NCBI GenBank assembly: GCA_028284625.1
Contig: JANQRH010000026.1
Span: 186,001 to 250,000, forward strand
From: Afifellaceae bacterium
Lineage (GTDB): Bacteria > Pseudomonadota > Alphaproteobacteria > Rhizobiales > Afifellaceae
DNA length: 64,000 nucleotides
Direction: 5' to 3'
Under the pieces are notes generated by a model that had not been told where the DNA came from, searched no databases, and worked only from the letters and a program-made list of their open reading frames with translations. Shown here one piece after another: positions 25,251 to 34,023 of the stretch. Position numbers and translations under genes: made by a program. How positions within the stretch are numbered: the stretch's first letter is position 1; the number at the start of each line of letters is the position of its first letter.

Positions 25251-26570
25251 CTAATCCACCGCCAGCCAGATATGCCCGTTCTCCTCGCGATGCGGGATCA
25301 GGCTGATCGGCGTGCCGCCGTTCGGCTCGCACCAATGCACGATTTCGCCCGACGAGAGGTCGAAGCGGCTTTCGTGCCAGCGGCAGGTGATGACGCCCGC
25401 CTCGTCGATGGCGCTCCCCTCCGCCTGACCGTTCGCCTCTGCCGAGGCCTCAAAGAAGGGGAGCTGCAGATGCGGACAGGAATTGTTGAAGGCGTAGACG
25501 CGCTCGCCCTGCCGCATGATGACCGCCTGACCGCTCGATAGCGCCAAGATACGCCGTTCGCCGTCCGGCAGAGCATCGGAGGCGAGCGTTCTCTGCCAGG
25601 TCTTGCCGTCCGCCGCCATGGTTTCCGGCACTTCGGCGGCGTTGAGGCGCTCCTCGGCTTCGGGCTTGAGGCTAGCGATCTCGTAAAGCGTGATGCGATC
25701 CGACGTACCACGCAGGCGCACGCGCACGAAATCCGTCATCTCAACATCGTCGCGCACCGCCTCATAGAGCGCCTCGGAGATCAGCATGCGCGTGCCGGCC
25801 TCTTTGTTGGCGGCCTCCACGCGGCTTGCCACGTTGACGGCGTCACCGATTGCGGTGAGCCGCTCATGCCCCGGCGAGCCGACCGAGCCGATCACCGCGT
25901 CGCCAAGATGCAGGCCAATGCGGATGTCGAAATCGATGTCGTACATCGACGCGAAGAACGGCTTCATCCGGTCGACCGTCGCCAGCGTCTGGAGGGCCGC
26001 GTTGACCGCGCGGATCGGCGCGTCCTCCTGGCCTTCCACGCCGAAAATCGCCATCAGCCCGTCGCCGACGAACTTGTCGATATAGCCGTTGTTTTGCTCA
26101 ATGACCTCGCCGACCTGGGTGAAATAGCGGTTGAGTAGATACATCACGTCGTACGGCGTGAGGCTCTCCGAGAACGTCGTGAAGCCGGCGACGTCGGAGA
26201 AGAACAGCACCACCGGGCGGAGTTCGCCGGAGCGCGTGGCCTTGCTCCGCCTGAGCTGGTTGGCGATGTGCAGGTCGGTGTCGTCGAGGATCAGCCGGCG
26301 AAACGTTACGTCGCCCGTCGGCCGAAGCTGACAGGCAAGCCGCACGTTCTCGCCGAGCCGGACGCGGTCGGTGAGGCGCTGCTCATCTTCGCCACGTTCC
26401 GGGCAGAATTCGGCGCCCTCCAGGATCCAGACACGGCAGGTGGAGCACTTGGCCTTTCCGCCACAGGCATGGGCCAGAGGCACTTCAGCGCGCCGCGTCG
26501 CCTCCAGGACGGATTCGCCGGGCTCAAACTCGATCGTCTGGTTGTCGGGAAGCGATTTCAGCGTTGGCAC
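25251..26570 (-). CDS. ferredoxin / class III adenylate-guanylate cyclase / Rieske fusion
   Basis: 439-residue cytoplasmic protein with three domains. Residues 1-92 form a plant/adrenodoxin-type 2Fe-2S ferredoxin (C36-x5-C42-x2-C45, C80). Residues about 118-300 form a class III nucleotide cyclase with metal aspartates D126 (FFSDVAGF) and D170 (FVGDG), K166, and D243 with N246 and R250 in GDAVNVASR. Residues about 325-438 form a Rieske-type domain (C365-P-H367, C396-x2-H399). The K166 and D243 pair fits ATP as substrate. All catalytic and cluster residues are present, so cyclic-nucleotide synthesis gated by redox state or oxygen is a reasonable inference. The start is GTG 26570. HlyU-like and metallopeptidase genes lie upstream on the same strand. 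Confidence 0.9.
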   Translation of the reverse strand: MPTLKSLPDNQTIEFEPGESVLEATRRAEVPLAHACGGKAKCSTCRVWILEGAEFCPERGEDEQRLTDRVRLGENVRLACQLRPTGDVTFRRLILDDTDLHIANQLRRSKATRSGELRPVVLFFSDVAGFTTFSESLTPYDVMYLLNRYFTQVGEVIEQNNGYIDKFVGDGLMAIFGVEGQEDAPIRAVNAALQTLATVDRMKPFFASMYDIDFDIRIGLHLGDAVIGSVGSPGHERLTAIGDAVNVASRVEAANKEAGTRMLISEALYEAVRDDVEMTDFVRVRLRGTSDRITLYEIASLKPEAEERLNAAEVPETMAADGKTWQRTLASDALPDGERRILALSSGQAVIMRQGERVYAFNNSCPHLQLPFFEASAEANGQAEGSAIDEAGVITCRWHESRFDLSSGEIVHWCEPNGGTPISLIPHREENGHIWLAVD

Positions 26571-26624
26571 GGGGCAAGGAATCCTTCGTCAGGCCGCCGC
26601 GGACGGCTGCGGGCGGATGCGCGT

Positions 26625-26909
26625 TCACTGGCGGCTGTCGAACACCCGGTCGCCTTGCTCGTCGATGATCTGCTGACCTTTGGTGACGGCAAAGGAGGCC
26701 GCCTCATCGGCGCTCGCATGGCGCTCCGCGCGGACGAAATGGTACTCCTTGGTGCCGTCGGGGAAGTCCTTCTCGATATAGCCCGCGGTCTGATATTGGC
26801 CTTCCGCCGAGTAGGGGGCCGGGCGAATGCGGTAGCCGTTGTACTCCACCGCCTCGCGTTTCGCGGCCTCGCCGCCACCGCCGCCGAACATACGCTTCAA
26901 AAAGCTCAT
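26625..26909 (-). CDS. HlyU-family small protein
   Basis: 94-residue protein resembling the HlyU family found throughout Rhizobiales: MSFLKRMFGGGG N-terminus, EYNGYRIRPAPYSAEGQYQTAG core and a charged C-terminus. Despite the family name it has no clear HTH and a regulator role is unproven. It lies 54 bases upstream of the cyclase-fusion gene on the same strand, so the two may be co-transcribed. Confidence 0.75.
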   Translation of the reverse strand: MSFLKRMFGGGGGEAAKREAVEYNGYRIRPAPYSAEGQYQTAGYIEKDFPDGTKEYHFVRAERHASADEAASFAVTKGQQIIDEQGDRVFDSRQ

Positions 26910-26992
26910 TGGGGCCTAGACCCTCCGTTCATGCCGCTTTCGCGGGTCAGTCGCGGCAAGGTGGCACATCCGCGCGCGGCCTGTCCATCGGC

Positions 26993-27412
26993 TCACCCGG
27001 CCGCGGCCTCGATCGCCTCCATGTCCTCGTCGGAGAGGCCGAAATGGTGGCCGATCTCGTGCACCAGCACATGCGTGACGATGGCGCCGAGCGTTTCCTC
27101 GTGCTCCGCCCAATAGTCGAGGATCGGCCGGCGGTAGAGCCAGATGCGATTAGGCATCTCCCCGGTCGCCGGCACGGCGGAGGCATGCGCCAGGCCGATC
27201 CCGTGGAAGAGGCCGAGAATCTCAAACGGCGAGTCCGCCTGAAGATCCTGCACCACATCGTCGTCGGGAAACTCGGAGATTGCGAACGTGACCTCGCCGA
27301 CCAGCGAGCGGAACGTCTCCGGCAGTGCCGCATAGGCCTCGCGCGCCAGCACCTCGAATTCCTCAAGGCTTGGCGCCTGGCGCGGTCTCCAAAAGTGCTC
27401 CGATACGTGCAT
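26993..27412 (-). CDS. zincin-like metallopeptidase family protein
   Basis: 139-residue soluble protein with an HExxH zinc site, HEIGHHFGLSD (H118, E119, H122, with D128 as the likely third ligand). It fits the short acidic metallopeptidase family PF06262, which has no signal peptide and no known substrate. ATG 27412. It is followed on the same strand by the HlyU-like and cyclase genes. Upstream, the 417 bases to 27829 contain only family B and family C repeats. Confidence 0.82.
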   Translation of the reverse strand: MHVSEHFWRPRQAPSLEEFEVLAREAYAALPETFRSLVGEVTFAISEFPDDDVVQDLQADSPFEILGLFHGIGLAHASAVPATGEMPNRIWLYRRPILDYWAEHEETLGAIVTHVLVHEIGHHFGLSDEDMEAIEAAAG

Positions 27413-27492
27413 GGGAGACAGATAGACCGCCGGCCGGCGCGGTTAAAGGCGGGGTGCCGAACCAGGTAACTCACGAGCGTCGACTTTTCTCG

Positions 27493-27593
27493 TCGTCATG
27501 CCCGGACTTGATCCGGGCATCCATTCCTGAGCCGCTCTCCGTGGCACGGCGCAGACGGCGTGGATTGTCGGGTCAAGCCCGGCAATGACGACA
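27493..27593. repeat. dispersed inverted repeat, family B, copy 2
   Basis: Same layout as the copy at 25121: TCGTCATGCCCGGACTTGAT at the left and GGGTCAAGCCCGGCAATGAC at the right, with a different middle (about 45 bases). Confidence 0.85.
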
Positions 27594-27649
27594 AATAGGG
27601 TGGCGGACTCAACCGCCCACTAACGGCGGAACATGCTGCGCCTGCCGCC

Positions 27650-27801
27650 TTAACCTCCCCCTGGAGGGGAGGTTAAGGTTTGCCAAGGCGAAAGCCGCTG
27701 CAAACTTCGGGAGGGGGGAGAGTCGTTCCGTCGTGGCTCCACCGCTCACCCCTCCCCGAAAGCGGCAAGCCGCTTTCGACCCTCCCTCAAGGGGAGGGTT
27801 G
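27650..27801. repeat. dispersed inverted repeat, family C, copy 2
   Basis: TTAACCTCCCCCTGGAGGGG at the left and CCTCCCTCAAGGGGAGGGTT at the right, with inner blocks AAACTTCGGGAGGGG / CCCTCCCCGAAAG. It resembles the copy at 32936 in the AAACTTCG block. Its repeat units suggest a composite element. Confidence 0.8.
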
Positions 27802-27829
27802 ATCATACCGACGCGCTCCCTTCCGCCGT

Positions 27830-28084
27830 TCAGGCGAGAATATACGTCCTCACCAGCCACCAGACGAGAAACGCCACGAAGAGCACGGCCAGCCCGCGAC
27901 CAATGCGGCGGCCCCAAAGCTCCGCCGGATCGCCCTCAGGCGCGTCCGCGGCGGAAAGATGCGCGCCGGCCTTCTTCGCCGCCCGTGCCATGGCCGACGC
28001 ACCGAGCACGTCGCTTTGGTCCCTCAGTCGGTCGAGGTCGCGCTGCGCTTCCTCAGCAGCCTTGGCGTGGCGATCCTCAGCCAT
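27830..28084 (-). CDS. small tail-anchored-like membrane protein, unknown
   Basis: 84-residue protein: an N-terminal charged helix (KAAEEAQRDLDRLRDQSD), an alanine-rich linker, and a single C-terminal membrane segment (GLAVLFVAFLVWWLVRTYIL). It resembles small hypothetical proteins found beside leuC in related bacteria, though I cannot name a family. It lies 18 bases after leuC on the same strand, so it is likely co-transcribed. Confidence 0.65.
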   Translation of the reverse strand: MAEDRHAKAAEEAQRDLDRLRDQSDVLGASAMARAAKKAGAHLSAADAPEGDPAELWGRRIGRGLAVLFVAFLVWWLVRTYILA

Positions 28085-28102
28085 CTGAACGGGACGCTCC
28101 GC

Positions 28103-29506
28103 CTACCGCCACTCGCGGATGTCGACGAACCGCCCGGCGATCGCCGCCGCAGCCGCCATGGCCGGCGAGACGAGGTGGGTGCGGCCCTTATAGCCCTGCC
28201 GGCCTTCGAAATTGCGGTTGGAGGTGGAGGCGCAGCGTTCCTCGGGCGCGAGCTTGTCGGCGTTCATCGCCAGGCACATGGAGCATCCCGGCTCACGCCA
28301 CTCAAAGCCGGCGGCCTTGAAGATCGTGTCGAGGCCTTCCGCCTCCGCTTCCGCCTTCACCAAACCGGAGCCGGGCACCACCATGGCGCTGACATTCTCG
28401 CTGACCCGGTGGCCGTCGATGACCTTGGCCGCGGCGCGCAAATCTTCGATGCGGCCGTTCGTGCACGAGCCGATGAAGACGCGGTCAAGCGTGATATCGG
28501 TGATCTTGGTGCCCGGTGTGAGCCCCATATAGTCGAGCGCGCTGTGCTTCGAGGCGCGGCGCGTCTCGTCCTCGATCAGGTCGGGATCGGGCACGGCCCC
28601 GGTGACGGCGACGACATCCTCTGGCGAGGAACCCCAGGTGACGATGGGCGGCAGGTTGGCTGCGTCGAGCCGCACCTCGCTATCGAAGGCAGCATCCGCG
28701 TCGCTCGGGAGTGCCTCCCAATAAGCGAGCGCCGCATCCCACGCTGCGCCCTTGGGCGCGCGCGGGCGGTCCTTGATATAGGCGACCGTCGCCTCGTCCG
28801 GCGCCACCATGCCGGCGCGCGCGCCGCCCTCAATCGACATGTTGCAGACCGTCATCCGCCCTTCCATGGAGAGCGCGTGGATCGTGTCGCCGGCATATTC
28901 GATCACGTGGCCGGTGCCGCCGGCCGTTCCGATCTCGCCGATGATGGCGAGGATGACATCCTTCGCGGTCACGCCGGCCGGCAGCGCGCCGTTGACGGTG
29001 ACGCGCATGTTCTTGGCCTTGCGCTGGATCAGCGTCTGCGTGGCGAGCACATGCTCCACCTCCGAGGTGCCGATGCCGTGCGCTAGAGCACCGAACGCGC
29101 CATGCGTGGAGGTATGGCTGTCGCCGCAGACGATGGTCATGCCCGGCAGCGTGAAGCCCTGTTCGGGCCCGATGATGTGGACGATGCCCTGGCGGCGGTC
29201 GCGCTCGTCATAATATTCGATGCCGAAATCTGCGGCGTTCTCCGCCAGCGTATCGACCTGCAGCTTCGATTCCGGGTCGTCGATGCCTTTGCTGCGGTCG
29301 GTGGTCGGGACATTGTGGTCCACGACGGCGAGCGTCTTTTCGGGCGCGCGCACCTTGCGACCGGCCATGCGCAGCCCCTCAAAGGCCTGCGGGCTGGTCA
29401 CTTCGTGCACCAGATGGCGGTCGATATAGATCAGGCACGTGCCGTCCGGCCGTTCGTCGACCAGGTGGTCGTCCCAGATCTTGTCGTAAAGCGTCTTCGG
29501 TTTCAT
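28103..29506 (-). CDS. leuC: 3-isopropylmalate dehydratase large subunit
   Basis: 467-residue aconitase-family enzyme of leucine biosynthesis, isomerising 2- to 3-isopropylmalate with LeuD. The 4Fe-4S ligands are C348 (GSCTNGR), C408 and C411 (CSMC). [16 protein letters not shown] is intact. Length is normal. leuD is not in this window, and leuB lies 8 kb away on the other strand. Confidence 0.96.
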   Translation of the reverse strand: MKPKTLYDKIWDDHLVDERPDGTCLIYIDRHLVHEVTSPQAFEGLRMAGRKVRAPEKTLAVVDHNVPTTDRSKGIDDPESKLQVDTLAENAADFGIEYYDERDRRQGIVHIIGPEQGFTLPGMTIVCGDSHTSTHGAFGALAHGIGTSEVEHVLATQTLIQRKAKNMRVTVNGALPAGVTAKDVILAIIGEIGTAGGTGHVIEYAGDTIHALSMEGRMTVCNMSIEGGARAGMVAPDEATVAYIKDRPRAPKGAAWDAALAYWEALPSDADAAFDSEVRLDAANLPPIVTWGSSPEDVVAVTGAVPDPDLIEDETRRASKHSALDYMGLTPGTKITDITLDRVFIGSCTNGRIEDLRAAAKVIDGHRVSENVSAMVVPGSGLVKAEAEAEGLDTIFKAAGFEWREPGCSMCLAMNADKLAPEERCASTSNRNFEGRQGYKGRTHLVSPAMAAAAAIAGRFVDIREWR

Positions 29507-29608
29507 GGCGCCGATATAGCAACGCCGCCGCGCCGCCTCAACGTGAGGTGATCCGCCTTGAGGCGCGGCATCCTCGCCGCCCGGCCGGTTTCGCGCTACG
29601 GGAAGGCC

Positions 29609-30358
29609 ATGCGATCTCTGACGATTCGGCTTCTGGCGGCACTTCTTGCGCTGACCGCCTCAGCGGTGGGCGCCGCGGCCGAGCCATGCCGCAGCGAGGC
29701 GTTTGAGGGCTCCACCTATACGGTGTGCAGCTTCGACCTGACCAGAAGCGACCTGCGTCTCTTCTGGCGCGGGGAGGGCGGTGCGCCCTACGCCACCTTT
29801 TCCGCGCTCGCCGACGCCCTTGCCGGTAAGGGCCTGGCGCTGACCTTCGCCATGAATGGCGGGATGTATGACGTGGGGCTTGGGCCCGTCGGGCTTTATG
29901 TGGAGAAGGGCGATGAGCTGAAGGCCGCCAACACGGCCGATGCGGCCGGCAACTTTCACATGAAGCCGAACGGCGTCTTCTACATCTCCGGGAGCACGGC
30001 CGGGGTGATGGAAACAGGCGCGTTCCTCAATCAGCGCCCGGCGGCGGACTTTGCCACGCAATCCGGCCCGATGCTCGTCATCGACGGCGCGCTCCACCCG
30101 CGCTTCATCCCGGATTCGCCCTATCGCAAGCGGCGAAACGGCGTGGGCGTGTCGAGCCCGACCGACGTGCACTTCGTGATTTCAGAGAACGTGGTAAATT
30201 TCGACGAATTCGCGCGCTTCTTCCGCGACCGACTGGGGAGCCCTAACGCGCTCTTCCTCGACGGCGGCTCAGCGCCTGGGCTCTTTGCGCCGGGGCTCGG
30301 CCGCAACGATGCGTGGTCGCGCTACGGCCCGATCATCGGCGCGGTGGCGCCGCAATAG
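29609..30358 (+). CDS. exported phosphodiester glycosidase (NAGPA/DUF2233) family protein
   Basis: 249-residue protein with a signal peptide ([17 protein letters not shown]) and an NAGPA-type domain. Marks are [10 protein letters not shown], the PNGVFY strand, RKRRNGVGV and [11 protein letters not shown] near the C-terminus. The mammalian relative uncovers N-acetylglucosamine phosphodiesters; a cell-envelope substrate is plausible but unproven. ATG 29609 follows GGAAGG. It is divergent from leuC and convergent with the ArsR-type gene. Confidence 0.83.
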   Translation: MRSLTIRLLAALLALTASAVGAAAEPCRSEAFEGSTYTVCSFDLTRSDLRLFWRGEGGAPYATFSALADALAGKGLALTFAMNGGMYDVGLGPVGLYVEKGDELKAANTADAAGNFHMKPNGVFYISGSTAGVMETGAFLNQRPAADFATQSGPMLVIDGALHPRFIPDSPYRKRRNGVGVSSPTDVHFVISENVVNFDEFARFFRDRLGSPNALFLDGGSAPGLFAPGLGRNDAWSRYGPIIGAVAPQ

Positions 30359-30368
30359 GGGCCGGCTG

Positions 30369-31079
30369 CTACGCTGCCTCTGCATCCGGCGCCGGCACGA
30401 TTCCGAAAAGGTCGGAAAGCGCGGCGCGCCCGTCAGCTGTGACGGTGAGCGCACGGCCGTCGCGAATGCGTTCAATCCAGCCGTGATCGAAGCCATGGCG
30501 CGCGAGTGCCGCGCCGACTTGCCCGGCGAGGTGAAAACGTCGCTCGCTCCAATCCAGGCAAGGCCGGCAAAAGGCGCGTCGGCTACCGGACGACACGTTC
30601 AAGTCTATGCCTACGCGATTGAAAAAGCTGAACCCGGCCGGCGTGATCTCGCCGCCGTCGACATCGAGGGCGAGGAACCCCTTGGCCGTCAGGCTGTCGG
30701 CGATCGCCACGGCAATGCGCCCGGCGAGGTGGTCGTAGCAAAACCTTGCCTCACGCATGGCGGCGTCGAGCCCACGGATGGGGCGGGTGCGTGGTGGCGT
30801 CTGGATCGCGGCGACCACACCGATCGATTCCACCATCTGCGCCACCAGCGGCGAGGCAATGCGGAAGTAGCGGTGGCGGCCCTGTTTGACGACGCTAAGA
30901 AGCCTGGCCTCCGTCAGGCGCTTCAAATGTTCGCTTGCCGTTGGCGCCGATACGCGCGCGCTATAGGCGAGTTCACCCGCGGTTTGAGCGCGGCCGTCCA
31001 TCAGCACGAAAAGCATCGCCGCGCGGGCCGGATCGCCAACAAGCGCGCCGACTTCGGCCAAGTCGATGCTGTTGCTCAT
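30369..31079 (-). CDS. ArsR-family transcriptional regulator
   Basis: 236-residue regulator: N-terminal winged helix-turn-helix of ArsR type (VGDPARAAMLFVLMDG, APTASEHLKRL, GRHRYFRIA), then a longer C-terminal domain of about 140 residues containing CYDHLAGRIAVAIAD and FCRPCLDWSERRFHLAG. The CRPCLDWSER block is typical of a transporter-linked ArsR subgroup. Cysteines in FCRPC could bind metal, but this is speculative. ATG 31079. No obvious target gene is adjacent. Confidence 0.85.
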   Translation of the reverse strand: MSNSIDLAEVGALVGDPARAAMLFVLMDGRAQTAGELAYSARVSAPTASEHLKRLTEARLLSVVKQGRHRYFRIASPLVAQMVESIGVVAAIQTPPRTRPIRGLDAAMREARFCYDHLAGRIAVAIADSLTAKGFLALDVDGGEITPAGFSFFNRVGIDLNVSSGSRRAFCRPCLDWSERRFHLAGQVGAALARHGFDHGWIERIRDGRALTVTADGRAALSDLFGIVPAPDAEAA

Positions 31080-31220
31080 GGGTGGGGAGTCTAGAGCTCC
31101 TGCTTGCCTCCGCAAGCGGGTTCGCTTCGGCCGGCGCCGAAGCGTTTCAGCGTGCACGTCGACCGTCGAGGCCTATCCTCCGGCTTCATCGATGTCCCGA
31201 ACAAAAGGGAGAACAGGCCA

Positions 31221-31490
31221 GTGCGCGAAGATCACATCCTCCCCGCCTTACTCAGGTTGCTACGGGTTCCGGCGCTATGGTGCACACGAGCGCGCGAGCG
31301 CCGACAACTTGCGGAGCTCGAAGACCACAGCCTGGCCGATATCGGTGTCACGCGCGACGCTGCGCTGCGGGAGGCACGTCGCCCGCCCTGGAGCGGGTCG
31401 CAGACGCGACTGCACAACGATCGACGAACGCTGAGCGTCGTCGCAGAAGCAGACCTATTCTATATGCTGAAGCAAGCGGACAGCGCCTGA
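31221..31490 (+). CDS. DUF1127 small protein
   Basis: 89-residue protein with a DUF1127 domain: arginine-rich helix (RARERRQLAELEDHSLADIG), then VTRDAALREARRPPW. DUF1127 proteins in alphaproteobacteria bind RNA or modulate phosphate and carbon metabolism in the few cases studied. GTG 31221 is chosen because GGGAG precedes it; the frame is open upstream. It has an unusual C-terminal extension of about 30 residues. It is divergent from the ArsR gene and convergent with rplS. Confidence 0.7.
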   Translation: MREDHILPALLRLLRVPALWCTRARERRQLAELEDHSLADIGVTRDAALREARRPPWSGSQTRLHNDRRTLSVVAEADLFYMLKQADSA

Positions 31491-31513
31491 GCGGCGTCCT
31501 TCCGGCGGGCCGC

Positions 31514-31993
31514 CTATTCGGCGGCGGCTTCGGTTGCTTTCTGCTCCGCCTGCGCGGCTTCCTTGGCGGCCTGTTCGGCGGCGCGCTCTGCGGCTGCGGC
31601 CTCGCGGGCCTCCTCGTTCAGCCGCTTGGCGCGGACGTTCGAGGCCTCGGTGATGCGCGCCGACTTGCCGCGCCGGCCGCGCAGATAATAGAGCTTGGCC
31701 CGGCGCACATCGCCGCGGCGCACGACTTCGACCTTCTCCACCATCGGCGAATAGATCGGAAACACGCGCTCCACACCTTCTCCGTACGAGATTTTGCGCA
31801 CGGTGAAGCTCTCGTGCAGCCCGCCGCCCTTGCGGGCGATCACCACGCCCTCATAGGCCTGCAGGCGGGTGCGGGTCCCCTCGGTGACGCGCACATGGAC
31901 GCGCACGGTGTCGCCGGCCTCAAACACGGGCAATTCGCGTTTGGCGGCGATGGCGGCCATCTCGGCCTGCTCGATCTGTTGCACCAGGTTCAT
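31514..31993 (-). CDS. rplS: 50S ribosomal protein L19
   Basis: 159-residue L19, with the standard core to about residue 120 ([44 protein letters not shown]) followed by an alanine/glutamate-rich tail of about 35 residues not found in E. coli L19. ATG 31993. It is last in the ffh-rpsP-rimM-trmD-rplS series on the minus strand; 174 bases without a gene separate it from trmD. Confidence 0.96.
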   Translation of the reverse strand: MNLVQQIEQAEMAAIAAKRELPVFEAGDTVRVHVRVTEGTRTRLQAYEGVVIARKGGGLHESFTVRKISYGEGVERVFPIYSPMVEKVEVVRRGDVRRAKLYYLRGRRGKSARITEASNVRAKRLNEEAREAAAAERAAEQAAKEAAQAEQKATEAAAE

Positions 31994-32167
31994 CGTCTTC
32001 GTCCTTGCGCCGCGCAGGTTCCAGGTCACGGCCGGCCGCGCGCTGCGTCTCAAGCATCGTCGGAAGTGGCGCGGATATACACATTCGCACCGGCTCTGTC
32101 GATGGCTCAGCGGCGGAAAAGCAGGGAATTCGACACGGGACCGGCCGGTTTCGTAAACGATGTCGCC

Positions 32168-32890
32168 TCAGCGCTCCCGGCGTTTCGATACCTTGGGCGA
32201 AGCCGACTGCTTGGCCCAGAGGTCCGGCCGCCGCTCTTTGGTCAGCCGCTCGGCCTCGGCGCGCCGCCAGGCCTCGATTTTCCCGTGATGGCCCGAGGTC
32301 AGCACCTCGGGGATGGCGCGGCCCTCCCAATCGGCCGGGCGGGTGTAGTGCGGATATTCCAGAAGACCGTGCTCGAAGCTTTCGTCGACGGCGGAGTCCG
32401 CCGCGCCCATGACGCCGGGGAGCAGCCTGACGCAGGCATCGATCAGCCCCATGGCGGCGATCTCACCACCCGACAGCACATAATCGCCGAGCGATACCTC
32501 CTCCAGGCCGCGCGCCTCGATGACCCGCTGGTCTACCCCCTCGAAGCGCCCGCATACGATCAACGCGCCGGGGCCACCAGCGAGCGTGCGAACACGTGCC
32601 TGCGTCAGCGGCACGCCGCGCGGGCTCATCAGGAGGCGAGGGCGGTCGTCATCAGGCGCCAGCGCCGCGTCGATGGTAGCCGCCAGGACGTCGGCGCGCA
32701 TTACCATGCCGGCGCCGCCGCCCGCCGGCGTGTCGTCTACGGCACGGTGTGCACCGATCCCGTGCGCGCGGATGTCGTGCGTCTCCAGTGTCCATGTCCC
32801 CGCCGCCAACGCCTTGCCGGCGAGGCTCACACCGAGCGGGCCGGGGAACATTTCCGGGAACAGCGTCAGCAAGGTGGCGCGGAAGGTCAT
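32168..32890 (-). CDS. trmD: tRNA (guanine-N1)-methyltransferase
   Basis: 240-residue SPOUT methyltransferase that makes m1G37 in tRNAs. Knot motifs [11 protein letters not shown] and [10 protein letters not shown] are clear, as are the N-terminal TLFPEMFPG and the C-terminal [16 protein letters not shown] 32890. Between it and rimM lie a family C repeat and a small monooxygenase-domain gene. Confidence 0.96.
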   Translation of the reverse strand: MTFRATLLTLFPEMFPGPLGVSLAGKALAAGTWTLETHDIRAHGIGAHRAVDDTPAGGGAGMVMRADVLAATIDAALAPDDDRPRLLMSPRGVPLTQARVRTLAGGPGALIVCGRFEGVDQRVIEARGLEEVSLGDYVLSGGEIAAMGLIDACVRLLPGVMGAADSAVDESFEHGLLEYPHYTRPADWEGRAIPEVLTSGHHGKIEAWRRAEAERLTKERRPDLWAKQSASPKVSKRRER

Positions 32891-32935
32891 TGCGGAGACC
32901 GATTATCGGGCACGCCGTCGCACCACGGGCGGCCC

Positions 32936-33088
32936 ATAACCTCCCCCTTGAGGGGAGGTCGAATGCGGTCGAGCGCAGCGAGAACGGGTTCGGGAGGGGG
33001 GCGGTCGTCTCGACGATGCGCCCCCCTCCCGAAGTTTGCTTCAGCTTCGCCTTGCAAACTTCGACCTCCCCTCAAGGGGGAGGTTAAG
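32936..33088. repeat. dispersed inverted repeat, family C, copy 3
   Basis: TAACCTCCCCCTTGAGGGGAG at the left and CTCCCCTCAAGGGGGAGGTT at the right are near-perfect complements. Inner arms GGGAGGGGGGC / GCCCCCCTCCC form a second stem, with AAACTTCG also present. It lies between trmD and the ABM gene and interrupts the rimM-trmD order. Confidence 0.85.
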
Positions 33089-33135
33089 GTGGTGCCAGTC
33101 GCCTTGGCCGAAATCTTCATCGCTACATTACGTCA

Positions 33136-33435
33136 TCACACAGGCGTGCCGTTGTCCGCCTCGTAGATCTTGAGGTCGCGGTCGTAGGCGCCGGCCGCGC
33201 TCGCCGCTTCGCGCCATGGGCCCATATGCGGCTGCTGGAAATGGGCCTCCAGGTGCGCGCGGCTCTCCCATTCCTCATAGACGCGGATGAGGCCGCGATC
33301 TTCAATATCGAAGGCATAGGAGTAGACGATGCATCCAGCCTCCTGGCGGGATGCCGCAAGGGTGGTCAGCGCCGCCGGCATCAGCGCCTCGATCTGGTCC
33401 TCCGGCACGCGAAATGTTCCCGCTACGATAATCAT
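33136..33435 (-). CDS. antibiotic biosynthesis monooxygenase (ABM) domain protein
   Basis: 99-residue dimeric ferredoxin-like fold protein: MIIVAGTFRV strand, EAGCIVYSYAFD, IRVYEEWESRAHLEAHF and the C-terminal strand. Members such as YgiN are quinol monooxygenases, others only bind small molecules. Its ATG at 33435 overlaps the rimM stop codon (ATGA), so it is translationally coupled to rimM. Confidence 0.85.
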   Translation of the reverse strand: MIIVAGTFRVPEDQIEALMPAALTTLAASRQEAGCIVYSYAFDIEDRGLIRVYEEWESRAHLEAHFQQPHMGPWREAASAAGAYDRDLKIYEADNGTPV

Positions 33436-33977
33436 GATGCGTCGCCTCCTTCTGGCTCGCGCTTTTCGCCCTCAATGCCGGCCGGCGGCGCCACAATGAT
33501 GCGTCCGCCGGCAATGTCCACTGTCGGCACGGCCTCGTTTGTGAACGGCACCAGCCGCAAGCCGCCTTCAGAATCGGCGATTTCCAGGGATGCGCCGGCG
33601 CCGAAATCGAGCACCGCTTTGACGGTGCCCATGGCCTCGCCGGTCTCATCATAGGCGGCGAGCCCAATCAGATCGGCGTGGTAGAATTCGTCGGCGTCCG
33701 GCGCGGGCAGCGCGCTTCGCTTAACGGAAAACTCAGCGCCGTTCAGCGCTTCCGCCGCGTCGCGGTCGTCGACCCCCCTGAACTTGACGACAAGCATGTC
33801 GCCCTTCAAAGGCCGCATCCGCTCAATCGCTAAGGTCCGTCCGCCCGCGATGCTGAGCAGGCCGTAATCGCCGAGCGCCGTCGGCTCCGCGGCGAAGCTC
33901 TTGACCCGGACATCGCCCTTCACGCCGTGCGCCGCGCCGATCCGGCCAAGGACGATATGACGGTCGGCGGTGCTCAA
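33432..33977 (-). CDS. rimM: 16S rRNA processing protein RimM
   Basis: 181-residue 30S assembly factor that binds S19 and helps 16S rRNA maturation. The N-terminal domain has VLGRIGAAHGVKGDVRV, and the PRC-barrel domain has EFYHADLIGL and VPFTNEAVPTVD. The start appears to be TTG 33977; no ATG keeps the beta strand. It follows rpsP after 46 bases. Confidence 0.94.
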   Translation of the reverse strand: MSTADRHIVLGRIGAAHGVKGDVRVKSFAAEPTALGDYGLLSIAGGRTLAIERMRPLKGDMLVVKFRGVDDRDAAEALNGAEFSVKRSALPAPDADEFYHADLIGLAAYDETGEAMGTVKAVLDFGAGASLEIADSEGGLRLVPFTNEAVPTVDIAGGRIIVAPPAGIEGEKREPEGGDAS

Positions 33978-34023
33978 TCAGCCGGCTCCGGCCGCGAAAG
34001 CCAGGCGAGGCCCAGCCGCAAAG

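Noticed and set aside
25121-27801. CRISPR array from the repeated blocks
   Set aside because: Only two or three copies per family, kilobases apart, with internal palindromes and no regular spacers or cas genes.
30935-33166. Long open frame on the plus strand across rplS, trmD and the repeats
   Set aside because: It is antisense to well-supported genes, has low-complexity arginine-rich composition, and resembles no protein. Long antisense frames are expected in high-GC DNA.
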